NCBI GenBank assembly: GCA_023053575.1
Contig: JAKZAP010000019.1
Span: 3,162,001 to 3,226,000, forward strand
Source of the DNA: Branchinecta lynchi
Lineage: Eukaryota; Arthropoda; Branchiopoda; Anostraca; Branchinectidae
DNA length: 64,000 nucleotides
Direction of reading: 5' to 3'
Below are positions 23,135 to 34,625 of the stretch, piece after piece. Position 1 is the stretch's first letter, and each line of letters starts with the position of its first letter. The position numbers were made by a program, and so were the translations under genes. The notes below the pieces were generated by a model, which was not told the origin of the DNA, made no database searches, and was given only the letters and a program-made list of their open reading frames with translations.

Positions 23135-24333
23135 TTTCTATCTAATGATGTGAGCAGACGATCAATTCCGTACACAAAAACTGAACTTGATGAAAGAGCA
23201 GACAATCCAGCCGGAAAAAATTATCGTCTATTCGCAGCATAACCGGACGAAGTCACTCCATCAAGTTCAATTGGCGATGTTTTAACTTTAATTCGAGGCG
23301 AGCAAGAGGAAGACGAATTAGCTTTTCTAACTTTAGCTTCTATCTGGTATTCTCCTCTTGTTTCAGCTCATTTGTCGTGGCATTTTCACGAGGGACGGCA
23401 TTTCTAATTTGGTCTGAGGTTCGATACCTCTACCGACGATAGAGAAACTTAGTATTAGCTGACGGGAAGTGAAAGAACTGTCGCGAAACCTTAAAGGACC
23501 CCTCTTGCTTTTCACAATGTTCACACCCCCAGTGGCGACTTCTCCTCACCTCTGAAGTCTCCCTCTTTACAAAATCACTTTGTCTGAATTTCTCGGTCTT
23601 CATCGCTAGCCAAGATTTTCCTAGGTTTGGCAACCAATAACTTTGTTTTGTCTTGAGAACCAGCCAGAACAAATAACACTAGGGAGTAGCTCCAACCCCT
23701 ATGCTTTCCATGCTTTGTAAACGGGCCATACTCGTAGTGCCGCCCACTACGCTTGCGGCATTTAAAGCAAGACAAACTTGCGGGTTTAGAAATTTTAAGT
23801 AAAGAAAAGGTGCGGTCAGCACACAGCATGGAAACAATAGAGGCTGTTTTTTTTTTTTTTTTAATGTTCAGAATATGAAGTGATCGGAGCCAGCTCTTGG
23901 TGAACGACAGAATGAGTTTCGGTAGGGACGTTCTCTATCGCTAGTGGCGCTAGTGTCACTGCAATTAGAGTGTGTAAGTTTCGTCAAGTCTTGGCGCTAC
24001 TCCCTAGTGTCATTTTGCTCTGACGTCAGCGAACAGGCACTGCCAAACCAGATTTCGTCAAAACCTAATTTCCCCTCCGCGGGGGCGCACGTGGATCGCT
24101 ATGATTTCTGTCATTTCTCAGGATTTAATCACGGCCCGCATTTTTCTTAAATATATCGCAAGAAAAAACAGGTATTTTTCCGGTTCGGCAAAAGTCGGCA
24201 AGCGCTAACAAGAGACTTCCTAATTTTATGAGGCATGTATGAGTATTTTTGAAAAATACTAGCCTGCTTCCGTACCATATTGCTGTGAACAAATCTGTTT
24301 TTCCAAAACCTGTGCCTTTAATGATTCCACCAC
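23135..24333. other. No gene recognised; short repeat J inside
   Basis: At 23925-24040 the sequence TTCTCTATCGCTAGTGGCGC followed by TCAAGTCTTGGCGCTACT recurs at about 29070-29165, so it belongs to a low-copy dispersed repeat. Short frames on both strands show no recognisable product. Confidence 0.45.
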
Positions 24334-24439
24334 CGAGGGGTTGCTCACTCCGCGCCACCGGTGTACACCTCGGCACGGCACCGTCACGGTGGCACGCGCC
24401 ACTTGGTGTACATCGTTTTTGGGAGTGAGCAACCCCTCG
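24334..24439. mobile_element. 106-bp MITE with perfect 17-bp inverted ends
   Basis: CGAGGGGTTGCTCACTC (24334-24350) is the exact reverse complement of 24423-24439. Related, longer copies lie at 39921-40120, 53087-53255 and 53622-53785. No convincing target duplication is seen here. Confidence 0.75.
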
Positions 24440-25758
24440 CCCTACCCAAGTAGTGTTGCCACTGGTCGCAGAACTTTTAGATTTGTCACAGGTTTTCGAA
24501 TTCTCCCCAGATTCCTAGCTGTGAAAAATCTGTCACAGGAAATAGTACTTGTGGCGAAATGTCGCAAATTCTGCGATATCGAAGCATTTTGTCCAATTTA
24601 AGGCAGCTCTTACGTACACGGTATTAATTTGTTTTACGAATATTAGCTCCTGTTATTAGAGTAAATTGGAACCTGAGAATCCACGAGATTTTGACTGAAA
24701 ACTAAGAAAAAAGGACCGAATTTTGTAGGTGCCAGAATTTCACAGATTTTTACACGGCCAAATTTCACAGGTTCTTTCAGAGAAAAGGGGCAATACTGCA
24801 CCCAAAACAACTTCCGTCTACCGTCCAATGGCCCACCTCGAAGACAGGCTGCCGGAAAAAAGGAAAATCACAACATTGCGATTGTTTTATACTGCTACTG
24901 TCCTGGCACCGGAGATCCTGGAGCCTAAAAAGTATTCATTTACAACCCCTATTTTCCCATAATCCGTCCCTTCCAGAATCCCGCTTGAACTCTCGTTCGT
25001 CGCCTATTATTTAGCTTTGGCTATTGCGGCAATTTTTTCATTTAAACCTTGAACTTTTCTTTCAAATTTACACACGTGCATGGCATTCTCTCCAAGAATC
25101 AAAGTCCAGTCGGCAAGGAAATTTACACACAGGCATGGCACTGCGGCTGTCCCTCTCCGAATTAACTTAAACGCTAGACCATTATCCGGATTTCCGTCCG
25201 GTCACGTACCAAGACCTTTGACTAGTGAGGGAAACGTGCCAGCCTCTGAAACTTTGTCTCCGTAAAAAAGGCAACCTCAATAATTTCTTCCATCGAAAAC
25301 TGTAAGAGACTGATTTTTCTCAAAAGTAGAACCAGGTCACACTTTTCTGTGATCCAGGGTCCATGCTGAAGAACCGATAACCATATACGAGAACATCTAT
25401 TCCCATCTTACTCCAGTTACAAGCAAAAGGGAGACAGTCCCCACGGAGGAGGTTGGTTGTATCATAAAACACGCTTCTTGGGTCCCTCTGTTGGGATACA
25501 GATCTCCTGTACAGTAAATAGTTTTAGACACGGCTAGACCTCAGAGGAATTGAGGCATTTTTTCCGCGACAATCCCGGATTATAATCCTAGATAGCTGAT
25601 TCATCAGAGAAACAGCGAAACGGCAATCCTAGATTGAACGAACGACAATCCGACGATCTTGCTCCGTTGCAAGACGCAAGACGCTCAACCTTTACTCTTT
25701 TTCCCAAGTCATTTCCCAAAAATAGGAGTTTAGGGTGGCGGCTTCACGCAGCACTCCT
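24440..25758. other. No gene recognised
   Basis: The sequence is unremarkable, with only short frames. A phrase AAATTTACACAC followed by GCATGGCA occurs twice about 60 bp apart (25066 and 25122). Nothing else is supported. Confidence 0.5.
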
Positions 25759-27545
25759 GTACCCCTCCAAATAAAGCTAAACGACGCGGCTTGTGGTAGC
25801 TGTCGTCAGGCCCGTATCCAGGAATTTATTTTGGGGGGATGCCTTTCCGTTTTTTTTTTCCTGCGAGTCGCTCAAGAAAGTACAAAAAAGACATGGATCA
25901 GAGGGAAAAGCCTATAAAATTAGTATTTTGTATGTTTCGGGGGGGAGGGGGGTCAACCCCCTAACCCCCGTGATACGGCCTTGGCTGTCGTTGTCGTTGT
26001 TCTTTCTTTTTAGTTTTTGGTTCATTATTAGGTAAATTTTTTAGAAGTTAGTTTCGTGTTGTTTTTTGCATGGTTTTATGTCTTTCCGTATATTAGTTTT
26101 TGCTGTTTTTTGTATTTATACTGCGTCTTTGTCTTTGTGAGTGTATGATGGGTCATAAGAAATTATTGTTATTAATATTATTACTAGCAATAGTTTTTGT
26201 TTGTTTGTCTTTATTTTGTTTTTCCCTGTTTGTTTAATTTCTACAGCGGATTAAACTAAATAGATATATTTCCAGCAGTCCAGCGTGCATCAGTCTCCAA
26301 TCATTTTCCCGGAAATGCAAACTGAAAAACCGAACCAGCTCCTGTAACTGATGAACGAAAAAACGCAGTTTGTCCAGTATCATGTTGTAGTAAAGTTAAA
26401 CAACGCGGCTTGTGATACCTTAGCCACGGTTTTTGTTTGTTTGTTTTTATTTGTTTTTCACTGTTTGTTTAATATCCACAGTGGATACGCTAGATAGACA
26501 GATTTCCATCAGTCCAGCGTGCATCAGTCTCCCATCATTTTCCCAGAAATGCAAACTGAAAAACCAAATCAGCTCCTGTAACTGATGAACAAAAAAACGC
26601 AGTTTGTCGTGTAACATGTTTTAGTAAAGTACAATAACTCGGCTTGCGATATCTTAGCCACGGTTTTTGTTTGTTTGTTTTTATTTATTTTTCCCTGTTT
26701 GTTTAATATCCACAGTGGATTAGGCTAGATAGACAGATTTCCATCAGTCCAGCGTGCATCAGTCTCCCATCATTTTCCCGGAAATGCAAACTGAAAAATC
26801 AATTCAGCTCCTGTAACTGATGAACAAAAAAACGCAGTTTGTCGTGTAACATGTTTTAGTAAAGTACAATAACTCGGCTTGCGATATCTTAGCCACGGTT
26901 TTTGTTTGTTTGTTTTTATTTGTTTTTCCCTGTTTGTTTAATATCCACAGTGGATTAAGCTAGATAGACAGATTTCCATCAGTCCAGCGTGCATCAGTCT
27001 CCAATCATTTTCCCGGAAATGCAACTGATGAACTGATGAACAAAAAAACGCAGTTTGTCCTGTAACATTGTTGTAGTAAAGTACAACAACTCGGCTTGCG
27101 ATATCTTGGCCACGGTTTTTGTTTGTTTGTTTTTGTTTGTTTGTTTTTATTTGTTTTTTCCCTGTTTGTTTAATATCCAAAGTGGATTGCATTAGATAGA
27201 TAGATTTCCATCAGTCCAGCGTGCATCAGTCTCCAATCATTTTCCCGGAAATGCAAACTAAAAAACCGAACCAGCTCCTGTAACTGATCAACGAAAAAAA
27301 CGCAGTTTGTCCTGTATCATGCTGTAGTAAAGTTAAACACCGCGGCTTGTGATAGCTTAGCCACGGTTTTGTTTGTTGTTTTAATTTGTTTTTCCCTGTT
27401 TGTTTAATCTCTACAGCGGATTAAACTAGATAGATAGATTTCCATCAGTCCAGCCTCTGTAAGTCCCCAACCATTTTCCCGGAAATGCAAACTGCCAACC
27501 GAACCAGCTGCTGTAAATGATGAATGAAAAAACACAGTTTGCTTG
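25759..27545 (+). repeat. 234-bp satellite, six units plus a broken unit
   Basis: The word CAGCGTGCATCAGTCTCC (or variant) starts at 26281, 26515, 26750, 26985, 27217 and 27451, so the period is 232-235 bp. Units include a GTTTGTTTGTTT tract, ATCCACAGTGGAT, TTTTCCCGGAAATGCAAACT and AACGCAGTTTGTC. A further partial unit at 25759-25806 is separated by a MITE and unrelated T-rich sequence. Confidence 0.88.
25807..25983. mobile_element. 177-bp hAT-like MITE with perfect 8-bp duplication
   Basis: The ends are CAGGCCCGTATCCAGG and, inverted, CAAGGCCGTATCACGG. The flanking 8-mers GCTGTCGT (25799-25806 and 25984-25991) are identical. It inserted into the edge of the 234-bp satellite. It is too small to encode anything. 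Confidence 0.8.
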
Positions 27546-27702
27546 AGCATTATACTTTATATGATATGATATTTATTTGCCTTGAAAACGCAAAGGCCAT
27601 CACAAACTCATCAGTAACAACGATATCATCAAACATAGGGGGAGTACGGAAAATAGAATAAAACAGGATCGTGACGAAAGAATAGTACGGTACCAAAAAC
27701 AA
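27546..27702 (-). repeat. LINE-like 3' tail with ATATC repeats
   Basis: Read on the minus strand it ends GGCAAATAAATATCATATCA, the kind of short tandem tail found at the 3' ends of CR1-like LINEs. No coding remnant is visible upstream. Confidence 0.35.
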
Positions 27703-28440
27703 ACAAGACCAAAGGTTTCGATGGGATTCCAAAATTTTAATATTTGCTCCCGGCAATTCGGTCCTGTAGATATTCGGTCTTCAACAGACTTCTTAAACAT
27801 TTTAACATTTAAAATTTACAAACAATTTAAGGCCAATGGTACTAATCGGAAAAGACCAAATTCGTATTTGACAGTGCAAACCGGATAAGCCAGCTGAATC
27901 TCAACAAGTTGAGATATATTAAGATATCCGTTTTGTGCTGTAAAATATTCAGATACCGATTCAGCATATGGTTTACCCTATAGCCTACGTCGTATCTCCT
28001 TCCTTCCTTACTTCTGCCCAACTTGTCTGACAAAAAACTATAGCTCAAAAACTAATTCAGCATGTCTCCTTACCCCTAAATCCAACCTCTAATCAACTTC
28101 AGGTTAAACTTTTACTTTTAACAAAATTTCCGGTTTCAGCCGGATTCCGAGCGATCTATACGTCCGGTGAGAAAATGATTTTCACGCGTGAATTCAGCAT
28201 TTCTTCTTGCCCGCAAATCGAACATCTTATCAAGTTTAAATAAAAACTTTTACTTTTAACAAATTCTTAGTTCGGGCCGGATTCCAGCCGAACTAATTTC
28301 CGGCTAGAAAATAAATTTCATATTCGGACTCAGCACGTCTCTTTGCCCCTAAATCGAACCTCTAATCAACTTCATATAAAACTTTTACCTTTCAATAATT
28401 ATCTAATTTTCGCCGGATCCCGGGTGAACTATTTATCGCT
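27703..28440 (+). mobile_element. Family A dispersed repeat (copy 3, lacks tail)
   Basis: The head ACAAGACCAAAGGTTTCGAT is present, followed by several diverged 137-bp units. The copy ends abruptly near 28440 without the GACG tract or the terminal GGGATCCC palindrome. Confidence 0.75.
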
Positions 28441-28442
28441 TC

Positions 28443-28640
28443 TCGCCGACAACCGTCGACACCGTGATACACATCGAAGGTAGCAAAACACGGCAAGTGA
28501 GAAAATCAGCGTTGTTTTGTTAAAGGGGTTAGAATGTACCGTATGAATTTGGAGTCTCCGGGTTTAGAAACAGATTGGAGTGATTATTGAAGTAGGTTGC
28601 GTTAGTATTATAGGTAAGACAGGTCCTTTAACAATCGGGC
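28443..28640 (+). repeat. Family K dispersed repeat (copy 1)
   Basis: It matches 45760-45940 in reverse, sharing GATACACATCGAAGGTAGCA and CACGGCAAGTGAGAAAATCA. Shorter relatives lie near 31340-31380 and 39810-39860 (GGTAAGACAGGTCCTTTAA-type end). Confidence 0.65.
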
Positions 28641-28917
28641 TATACTTGTAGCGCCGCCGACTACGCTTGTCTCGACCGGGCAACAAGCCTTTTTTTTACA
28701 GAAAGGTTGTTTTTATATTGTAAGTACCAGACAATAAAGCCTTTTGATTATTTTACGGACCATAGGTCATTATTATGAGTCTTATTTAAAGCTCCTTAAG
28801 GTGGGCTGGCCTGAGGGACCTAGTGTATGATGGGTGGTTTATAGCCTATTGTGTTTCGGTGCGCAAACCGTAGTGTGAATCGACCGAGGGAATCCACAAT
28901 GAACCCGTAAAGTCTGC

Positions 28918-29005
28918 GTGTAGTAGGCCACCAGATGTCCTAGGCTGTCCTGACTCCGATGACTGTATCTAAGGACATTTACCATCTATGTCAGGCCTAC
29001 TACAC
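28918..29005. mobile_element. 88-bp MITE, GTGTAGTAGGCC ends
   Basis: GTGTAGTAGGCC at 28918 is mirrored by GGCCTACTACAC ending at 29005, and homology continues imperfectly inward. Flanks show no clear duplication. Confidence 0.6.
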
Positions 29006-29679
29006 CCCTCGCCATAACATCAGGTTGAGAGTGCTTCTTCACATACAAATACAGTCGTCGTAATAGGATGTTCTCTATCGCTAGTGGTGCTAGTATCGCT
29101 GCTAATCGAATGTGGGTCAATTTTGTCAAGTCTTGGCGCTGCTTTCTAGTGTTATTTTGCTCTGGACAACGCGATCAGTTCCCTACGTAGGGTGAATGTG
29201 TTGCCAATGATGGTACGCACAGCAATATCAGGATGAATGTCTTGTCAATAACGGTACGCACAGAAATATCGAAATTCGACAATGAGTCTATCCAGTTCAA
29301 AACGCGGCAGAGGAACAACTACTTTACAGGCCATAGTCGAAAAGGACTTTTGTTTTATTTGTTATAGGCTACTGTTTGGATAATTATGAAACGACTATAT
29401 GGTTTCCGACTTTTATGTTCATCCTCTCTTATCTTTCAGTGTTGTATCCTTTTTGCAAAAGTTACTGATTAAAGGATTAATTTTGACTGACCTCACTGGC
29501 CAATTCCGGCTGTCTTGCAGTCAAAAGTACTGACTACATAATGTCTATGGTTTACACTGTGTTACAGATTTTTTTTTTTTTTATGTATGCTACTTTATGT
29601 TAGCTTGTTTGTACAGAATCATAAGTACGAAGTGTCCTTTTATGTGTTCAGGATGACAACGGATAATCTTTTTTATTAC
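29006..29679. other. No gene recognised; second copy of repeat J
   Basis: 29065-29165 repeats the J sequence at 23925. The rest is A/T-rich. If the exon at 29680 is real, this would be intron sequence downstream of it on the minus strand. Confidence 0.45.
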
Positions 29680-29912
29680 CTTTTCAGCCTTTTTCTTCTT
29701 TAACTTCTGCGTGCCGTTGGGCGATAAGTCTGCTCCGTTTATAGTGAATATCTATGACTCGGACTCGCTGTCTGTAATGAAGTTCAAACTCGCACCGGAA
29801 GCCCTTGTGGAAGTGTTGCCTCTCTTTGCTTTTATGATGATTTTGTACTTCAGCTGTTCTGGCGACGGTAGCTGGGACATGTCCTGGTCTTGGAGGGTAT
29901 CGTAAAGCTTGT
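29680..29912 (-). CDS. Phospholipase C-like exon (end of catalytic X domain), with an in-frame stop
   Basis: Read on the minus strand, TTTTGATTTCAG at 29913-29924 is a good splice acceptor. The exon then encodes DKLYDTLQDQD and LPSPEQLKYKIIIKAKR, which closely fits the last strand of the PI-PLC X domain (known families read LPSPxxLKxKILIKxKK). A Ser/Thr-rich and acidic stretch with SESES follows, as in X-Y linkers. After an in-frame TAG (29752-29754) the same frame continues to KKKKAEK and an AAAAG/GTAATA donor. PI-PLC cleaves PIP2 at the plasma membrane. No other PLC exon was found, so the gene would have long introns. It could be a pseudogene, an earlier donor may be used, or the stop may be a base error. 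Confidence 0.6.
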
Positions 29913-29934
29913 CTGAAATCAAAAGATAATTTAT

Positions 29935-30115
29935 GAGCGTGTCCGAAAGCTTTTTAGTGCTGTAAATGCTGCATTTAATGCTGCATATTTATTTGTTTTT
30001 GTCCGAAAGCTGTTACCTTTATTTCTTCTCTGACACTTCTAAAACACCGAAATTATTTGAGAAGAAGAAGAAGAAAGAAAGAATTAGCTATATAAATCAA
30101 ACTTGAAACTTGAAA
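29935..30115 (+). repeat. Dispersed repeat I (copy 1)
   Basis: GTGTCCGAAAGCTTTTTAGT and the GCTGCATTTAATGCTGCAT phrase match 52210-52360, including a following AGAAGAAGAAG tract and AAGAATTAGCT. This copy lacks the inverted right end seen at 52.7 kb. Confidence 0.6.
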
Positions 30116-30699
30116 CTGGAGTAGCACGGCCGGATACAACTGACCATTCACAACCGCGTAGGCAGAAAGTACAGACGTTTTCAATCTGCAAGGCGGAAAC
30201 CTGCTACACGAAGAAGGTGCACAGGAAAATGCCGCAAATTTCTTCTTCGACTTCACAGTTGGTTCCACAACCAGTACTTGATTCAGAAGTACTCTGTCGC
30301 AGACCCTATACTAAGTGTCGACAATATGGTTGCGAACCTTAAAGTTCAATGGGCACATCAAACTACCCCAATCCCACTCTGTAACAACCTAGGAACAATG
30401 CTTACCCTCTAGATCAGCAGCTTTTTCAACAGTTTCCTCTCTGTGATAATTCAAAGCGTAATTCTTTGGGCCAGTATGTGCTCAATTTACTAGCTTGGAC
30501 AAAGATAAAAGTGATATTTCTTAGAATACTTAGTAGATCTTTATTTTATGCAGAAACCAGCTTGTATAATTCAGATTTGAATAGGTTATTTGTTTTTGGA
30601 TGATTTTTGGAGCTACGTTATTTTTTATTAGCTTATTGCATATTCTGGTACATTTTATAAAGGCACTTTAAGCCATGGAACTTCTGATGAAACACTAGC
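30116..30699. other. No gene recognised
   Basis: Several frames at 30100-30360 remain open for 60-80 codons and one has protein-like composition, but no family is recognised and neighbours give no support. Nothing else is seen. Confidence 0.35.
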
Positions 30700-31135
30700 A
30701 CAATCAGGTAAACTGCATCTGCGGCTTGACTTTGGTGACATCTCAAATCTATCCTTTTATATCACGCATTGCTCGGAGTTTTTGAATTTCCTGCCACGAT
30801 ATCCCAGCTCCCAAGATTTGGATCGCCGAAATGCCAGAGAGGTAAAGATACAGGATAACAAGAAAACGGCTGATTTTTGTAGCGCCTTCTAAAGGAAATT
30901 GGAAATGTGTATTTGTGAAGCATTTAATACAAAGTAAAGCATTAGAAGTGTCAATCGTGCTTTAATAATAAGGATGTTGTAGAACCCTGGATGGGTATTC
31001 TTTTTTTGATAAGACTTGTTTTTGTATCTAGGTTATTATTGTTTTGTTTTTGTAGTCGTTGTTTTTCTTTTTTTTTACATACTTCATCTTTTTCCTCCTT
31101 TGTGATGTTGATATGCAATAAAGTATTTCATTAAT
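30700..31135 (+). pseudogene. LINE 3'-end relic
   Basis: The translated stretch LSFYITHCSEFLNFLPRYP aligns in spacing and residues with TFYFKYCKFLLYLPRRYR of the better preserved LINE at 55.6 kb and TYFRYLRFLLYLPRRTR at 37.6 kb. Stops follow, then A/T-rich sequence with GCAATAAAG near 31114, which may be the LINE polyadenylation end. No catalytic part remains. Confidence 0.55.
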
Positions 31136-31329
31136 TTAAAGTTCCGAACAGAGGAGGAATTTTCTATACTTCGAAGGAAAAAACAAGGAACGAATGTTTC
31201 GACAAAGTATAGAGCTTTCTAGACTTTAGTGCGGCTTCCTTGAGAAGCCACTGACGGATTTCGAATTTCCTTGAAAAGAGCTTATGTCAATATTCCCCGT
31301 CAGTCAGTGGTGGCATTTTTTGTATGATT

Positions 31330-31560
31330 ACAATACGAGTCAAAGGACCTGTCTTACCTATAATACTAGCGCAACCTACTTTCATAATCACTGTTCTGTT
31401 TTCGATGCAAGTTCTTGGGTCTCGGAAAAGGCTTTAAAACACGTGGGTTATTTGTTGAGAGCACAGCCTAATTTTAAAGTATCCAAATATTTTAAAATAC
31501 TGTAAGCTGAATAGTAAATAGTGCGAGGGGTCCTTTAAGCTTTTCGCCTGTAACAATTAT
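31330..31560. repeat. Family K-related repeat
   Basis: The phrases GTGGGTTATTTGTTGAGAGC and ACAGCCTAATTTTAAAGTAT match 46025-46075, and ACCTATAATACTAGCGCAAC matches 45760. A weaker relative is at 46515-46610. Confidence 0.6.
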
Positions 31561-31569
31561 TATAAATCT

Positions 31570-31784
31570 ATCAATATATTTTCGACTGAGATCCGAATCC
31601 GATAACCCGTTCGAAAGGTATGCACAAGATTCGGAATTCCCCTCCCTGCACTCAACCCACGATGGTTGAATCTGATCGGATCCCTGATATGCCTGTCAAG
31701 TTTCATCGTCCTACCACATTAGGAAGTACCCCAACTCTCAATCGTGGGATCGACCTGCCGACGGAAAAGCGATCTGGATGTGGC
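31570..31784 (+). mobile_element. Family B repeat (copy 5), left part
   Basis: GAGATCCGAATCCGATAACC, TTCCCCTCCCTGCACTC and CCTGATATGCCTGTCAAGTT match the end of the complete B element (51825-51965). It is cut at 31784 by a 3.5 kb hAT-like insertion and resumes at 35304 with the terminal hairpin. Confidence 0.72.
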
Positions 31785-32289
31785 CAGGGTTCCGTTTTTG
31801 CCGGCTAAAATTGATTTTTACAATACCGGCGGTTTTAATCGGCTTTCATTAATAAAAAACGATTTTTGCCGGCTAAAACTGGCTAAAATCAAACCGCACT
31901 GATTTTTTCTACGTATCAATGTTTACTTTTGTTTCTTCGTTGTTTTCCGACTATTTTAAACCAGGGTTGATTTCCGGACTAATTAGCTCGCCTACTCCAA
32001 TCCAGAAAACCGGGTTTGTGGTTGCCACGATCAAGTCGCATCCACTTTTCAAGCAGCCGTGAGCGATGCAGTGAGTCTACTCCCCAGGTCACGCTGATTC
32101 CTGCGGTTTATTTATACCGGGAGTTCATACCGTGTTATATTAAAGCGAGGTGGCTATTAGAAACTGAGGAGGCATTTCTTCATACATGTTGATACGATAC
32201 GCGGTTAGTAAATAGGCTACTTTAAGAACTGAGCTTGTCATTTTATGGCTTTTCCTTCTTGTTTTGTTGATAGTATGTTACACGGTAGC

Positions 32290-32942
32290 TTTGTAGGGAT
32301 TCTCAGCAGAAACTTGTACGTATAAATGAAGGAACCTAACTTGCAGTGAAAGAGGTCCGGTTGCGACCGATCTGATTCGATGGGTAAGGGGGGGGGGGTC
32401 ACCAGAATCCGTCGTCGGCACATTCACCTGAGGGAGTTGTCGTATCTTGACCAAACTTGGTGGGAAGTAAGCGAGGAAGTAAGAGCTCAGTCAAGGTTGT
32501 TCCTTTTGGGTCAGAAGCACCTCTAGAGGGGGGACGGAAGTAGTAGCTGTCTCAGTCCAATGTGGTAGTAACAGTTGAGCCTAGGAAGGGGCCAAACTTG
32601 GTCTGAACGGAGGAGGTTAGGTTAGCAGCTAAAAGCAAGAATACATGATCCTAAGAGAATGAGCTTCTTTGGGCCTAGCAAAGTGATTTGTTTCTCAGTC
32701 ACGGCGTACCGGTGTGCTGGACTTACAAATCAGAATTTACGGGAATTATGCATCGTCTCTTGCCAGGGCAACGCCAGCGAGGCAACGAGATACCACAAGA
32801 CAAGCTCCGACCAAAGCCGGCCTACCGTTGGACTCTGCACGCAAAATGCCATGCTGCAACTCAGTTCGCTTGGTCGTTCATTCTCCTATAAATTATGTAT
32901 TCTTGCTAAAAAATAACTGACATATGAGCCTTTAGCTCTTGC
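32290..32942 (-). mobile_element. Family B repeat fragment (copy 6)
   Basis: The diverged satellite sequence around 32350-32600 (GATCTGATTCGATGGGTAAG, CCAAACTTGGTGGGAAG) and the reversed head CATATGAGCCTTTAGCTCTT at 32921-32942 mark a degraded minus-strand B copy. The part at 32650-32920 is not B-like and has three overlapping short frames without recognisable product. Confidence 0.5.
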
Positions 32943-34307
32943 GTTTACAATTCATCCGTTTTTAGTGGAGTGTTCCTTGGAACATTCTACTATTGCGAGC
33001 GCTGTAGCAGCTTTCAGCTTTCGGTTTTCGGTTTTCACCACATTTTGTGGAGCTCATAACTCGTGTTCAAAGTTCAAACTTGGTATACTAGTGGGTATTG
33101 GGGTCTAGTTGTGCCTCTTGGGGATCCCACCCCCCACCCCAACCCGGTTCAGGGGCAAATGGGCCCAGATTGCCCCGTGAACAATCTTCATAACTTGACC
33201 AGAACTGGACGATGAAATTCCTTGTACATGTAGATCCTAGGGCTGGAAATTGCTTTTGAAGTTGCACCTCCCCCACCCACCCCGTTCATGGGCAACTGGG
33301 CCCAGACTGCCCAGGAGTAAAGTTTGTTACCCGTGACAGGAATCAACAGATATCAAGTTGAAACTTGGTAGGTTTATGAGCATTGGGGTCATTTTTTACT
33401 TTTTATGGGTCCCAAACTTCACCCCAACTTGGTTCAGGGGCAATTGGGCCCAGATTGCCCATTTGTTAATGTTTTTAACTTGACAATGACTGGGGATAAA
33501 GACAACGGAAAATAATTCCTTGTGCTTTTGGATCATAGTGGTTGGGGATATATCGCGGAGTTGAACCACCAAGTGGGTCAAGGAAGTGGGCCTAAATTGC
33601 CCATGAAATTTTTTTTCGACCCGTGAGTTTAATCAAATTATAAGCTGGTATACTTGAAGAAAAAGAGGAGTAAATACGCATTTTGATCGGTCCCGACCCG
33701 TCCCGTTCATGGGCAGCTGGGCCCAGATTTCCGATGAGTTAAGTTAGTCTGTGACAGGTCTTAAGTTCAACTTTTGCATATTTGGGGAGTTACATCAATT
33801 GATGAGATTTGGATTTAACAGCAGCAAACAAGAAGACGCGACGTACTTCTTTAATCAATAGTTGGAAACTAGACTCTTCTGTCATATGATCGATGATATG
33901 CCGTTCTTGATGAATTGTGACAAAGGGGGCATCGGTCTGCTACAAATTGGTGTATTGCACTTGTTATTACCTTGCTAAAGGAAAAGAGGTATACAGGGTG
34001 GGACTGGCAGGCTTCAGTGTTCGAACAAATGGTATTCGTCCGTGTATTCGTGCAAGATCTTCAACATTTCTTTGGATTTATATTGGCGGTTTGTTTACGT
34101 CTAAAGCTTTTAAAGGCGGGTGATTACAAGGTTATTTCAATACTTGTTCGTTTATTGGGGAAGGGAAATGTCTTGGTTCTAAAGCTGTTTGTATATAAAA
34201 TGTGATATTTATTCAAACAATGTTTACAACGGATACCTCAGCTACGATTCTTCATCAGCGATATTTTTCTGATTATAGGTTTGTTTCCTTCCCCGAAGTT
34301 GAACCAG

Positions 34308-34366
34308 AGGATTGACAGCCTGACGAGGGCCCTTGCCAAGAAGGGCCGAAATATCGCTGATGAAGA
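34308..34366 (+). ncRNA. Hammerhead ribozyme-like motif (unit 1)
   Basis: The conserved core CTGACGA (34320-34326) is followed by stem II (GG, one bulged base, CCCTT, loop GCCAAG, AAGGGCC) and GAAA (34348-34351). Then comes ATATC, giving an AUC cleavage triplet, and GCTG, which pairs with CAGC just before the core to form stem I. The very short self-complementary AUAU at stem III suggests activity as a dimer, as reported for Penelope-type hammerheads. Confidence 0.7.
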
Positions 34367-34566
34367 ATCGTAGCTGACGTATCCGTTGTAAACATTGTTT
34401 GAATAAATGTTTCAAAGTAAGCTTGGGCTCAAAGAATATTTATCTACGAAGCATGGAACTTTCACAGCCCAGACATGCAGACAATTATCCAACTTGGCTG
34501 GAAGGAAAGGACAAGTGATAAACCATTTTGATTACAGGTTTGTTTCCTTCCCCGAAGCTGAACCAG

Positions 34567-34625
34567 AGGATTGACATCCTGACGAGGACCCTTGCCAAGA
34601 AGGGCCGAAATATCGCTGATGAAGA
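34567..34625 (+). ncRNA. Hammerhead ribozyme-like motif (unit 2)
   Basis: The core CTGACGA (34579-34585), stem II and GAAA (34607-34610) are preserved. The upstream strand reads GACATC rather than GACAGC, so stem I carries one mismatch relative to unit 1. Further copies on the minus strand lie at 45085-45140, 53305-53352 and 53565-53612. Confidence 0.62.

Noticed and set aside
23405..23440. GAGGTTCGATACCTC resembling a tRNA T arm
   Set aside because: No matching D arm, anticodon arm or acceptor pairing could be found at proper distances.
32659..32920. Three overlapping plus-strand frames of 67-85 codons
   Set aside because: All three frames are open by base composition; none has a recognisable protein, and the region lies inside a hAT-like element next to a B fragment.
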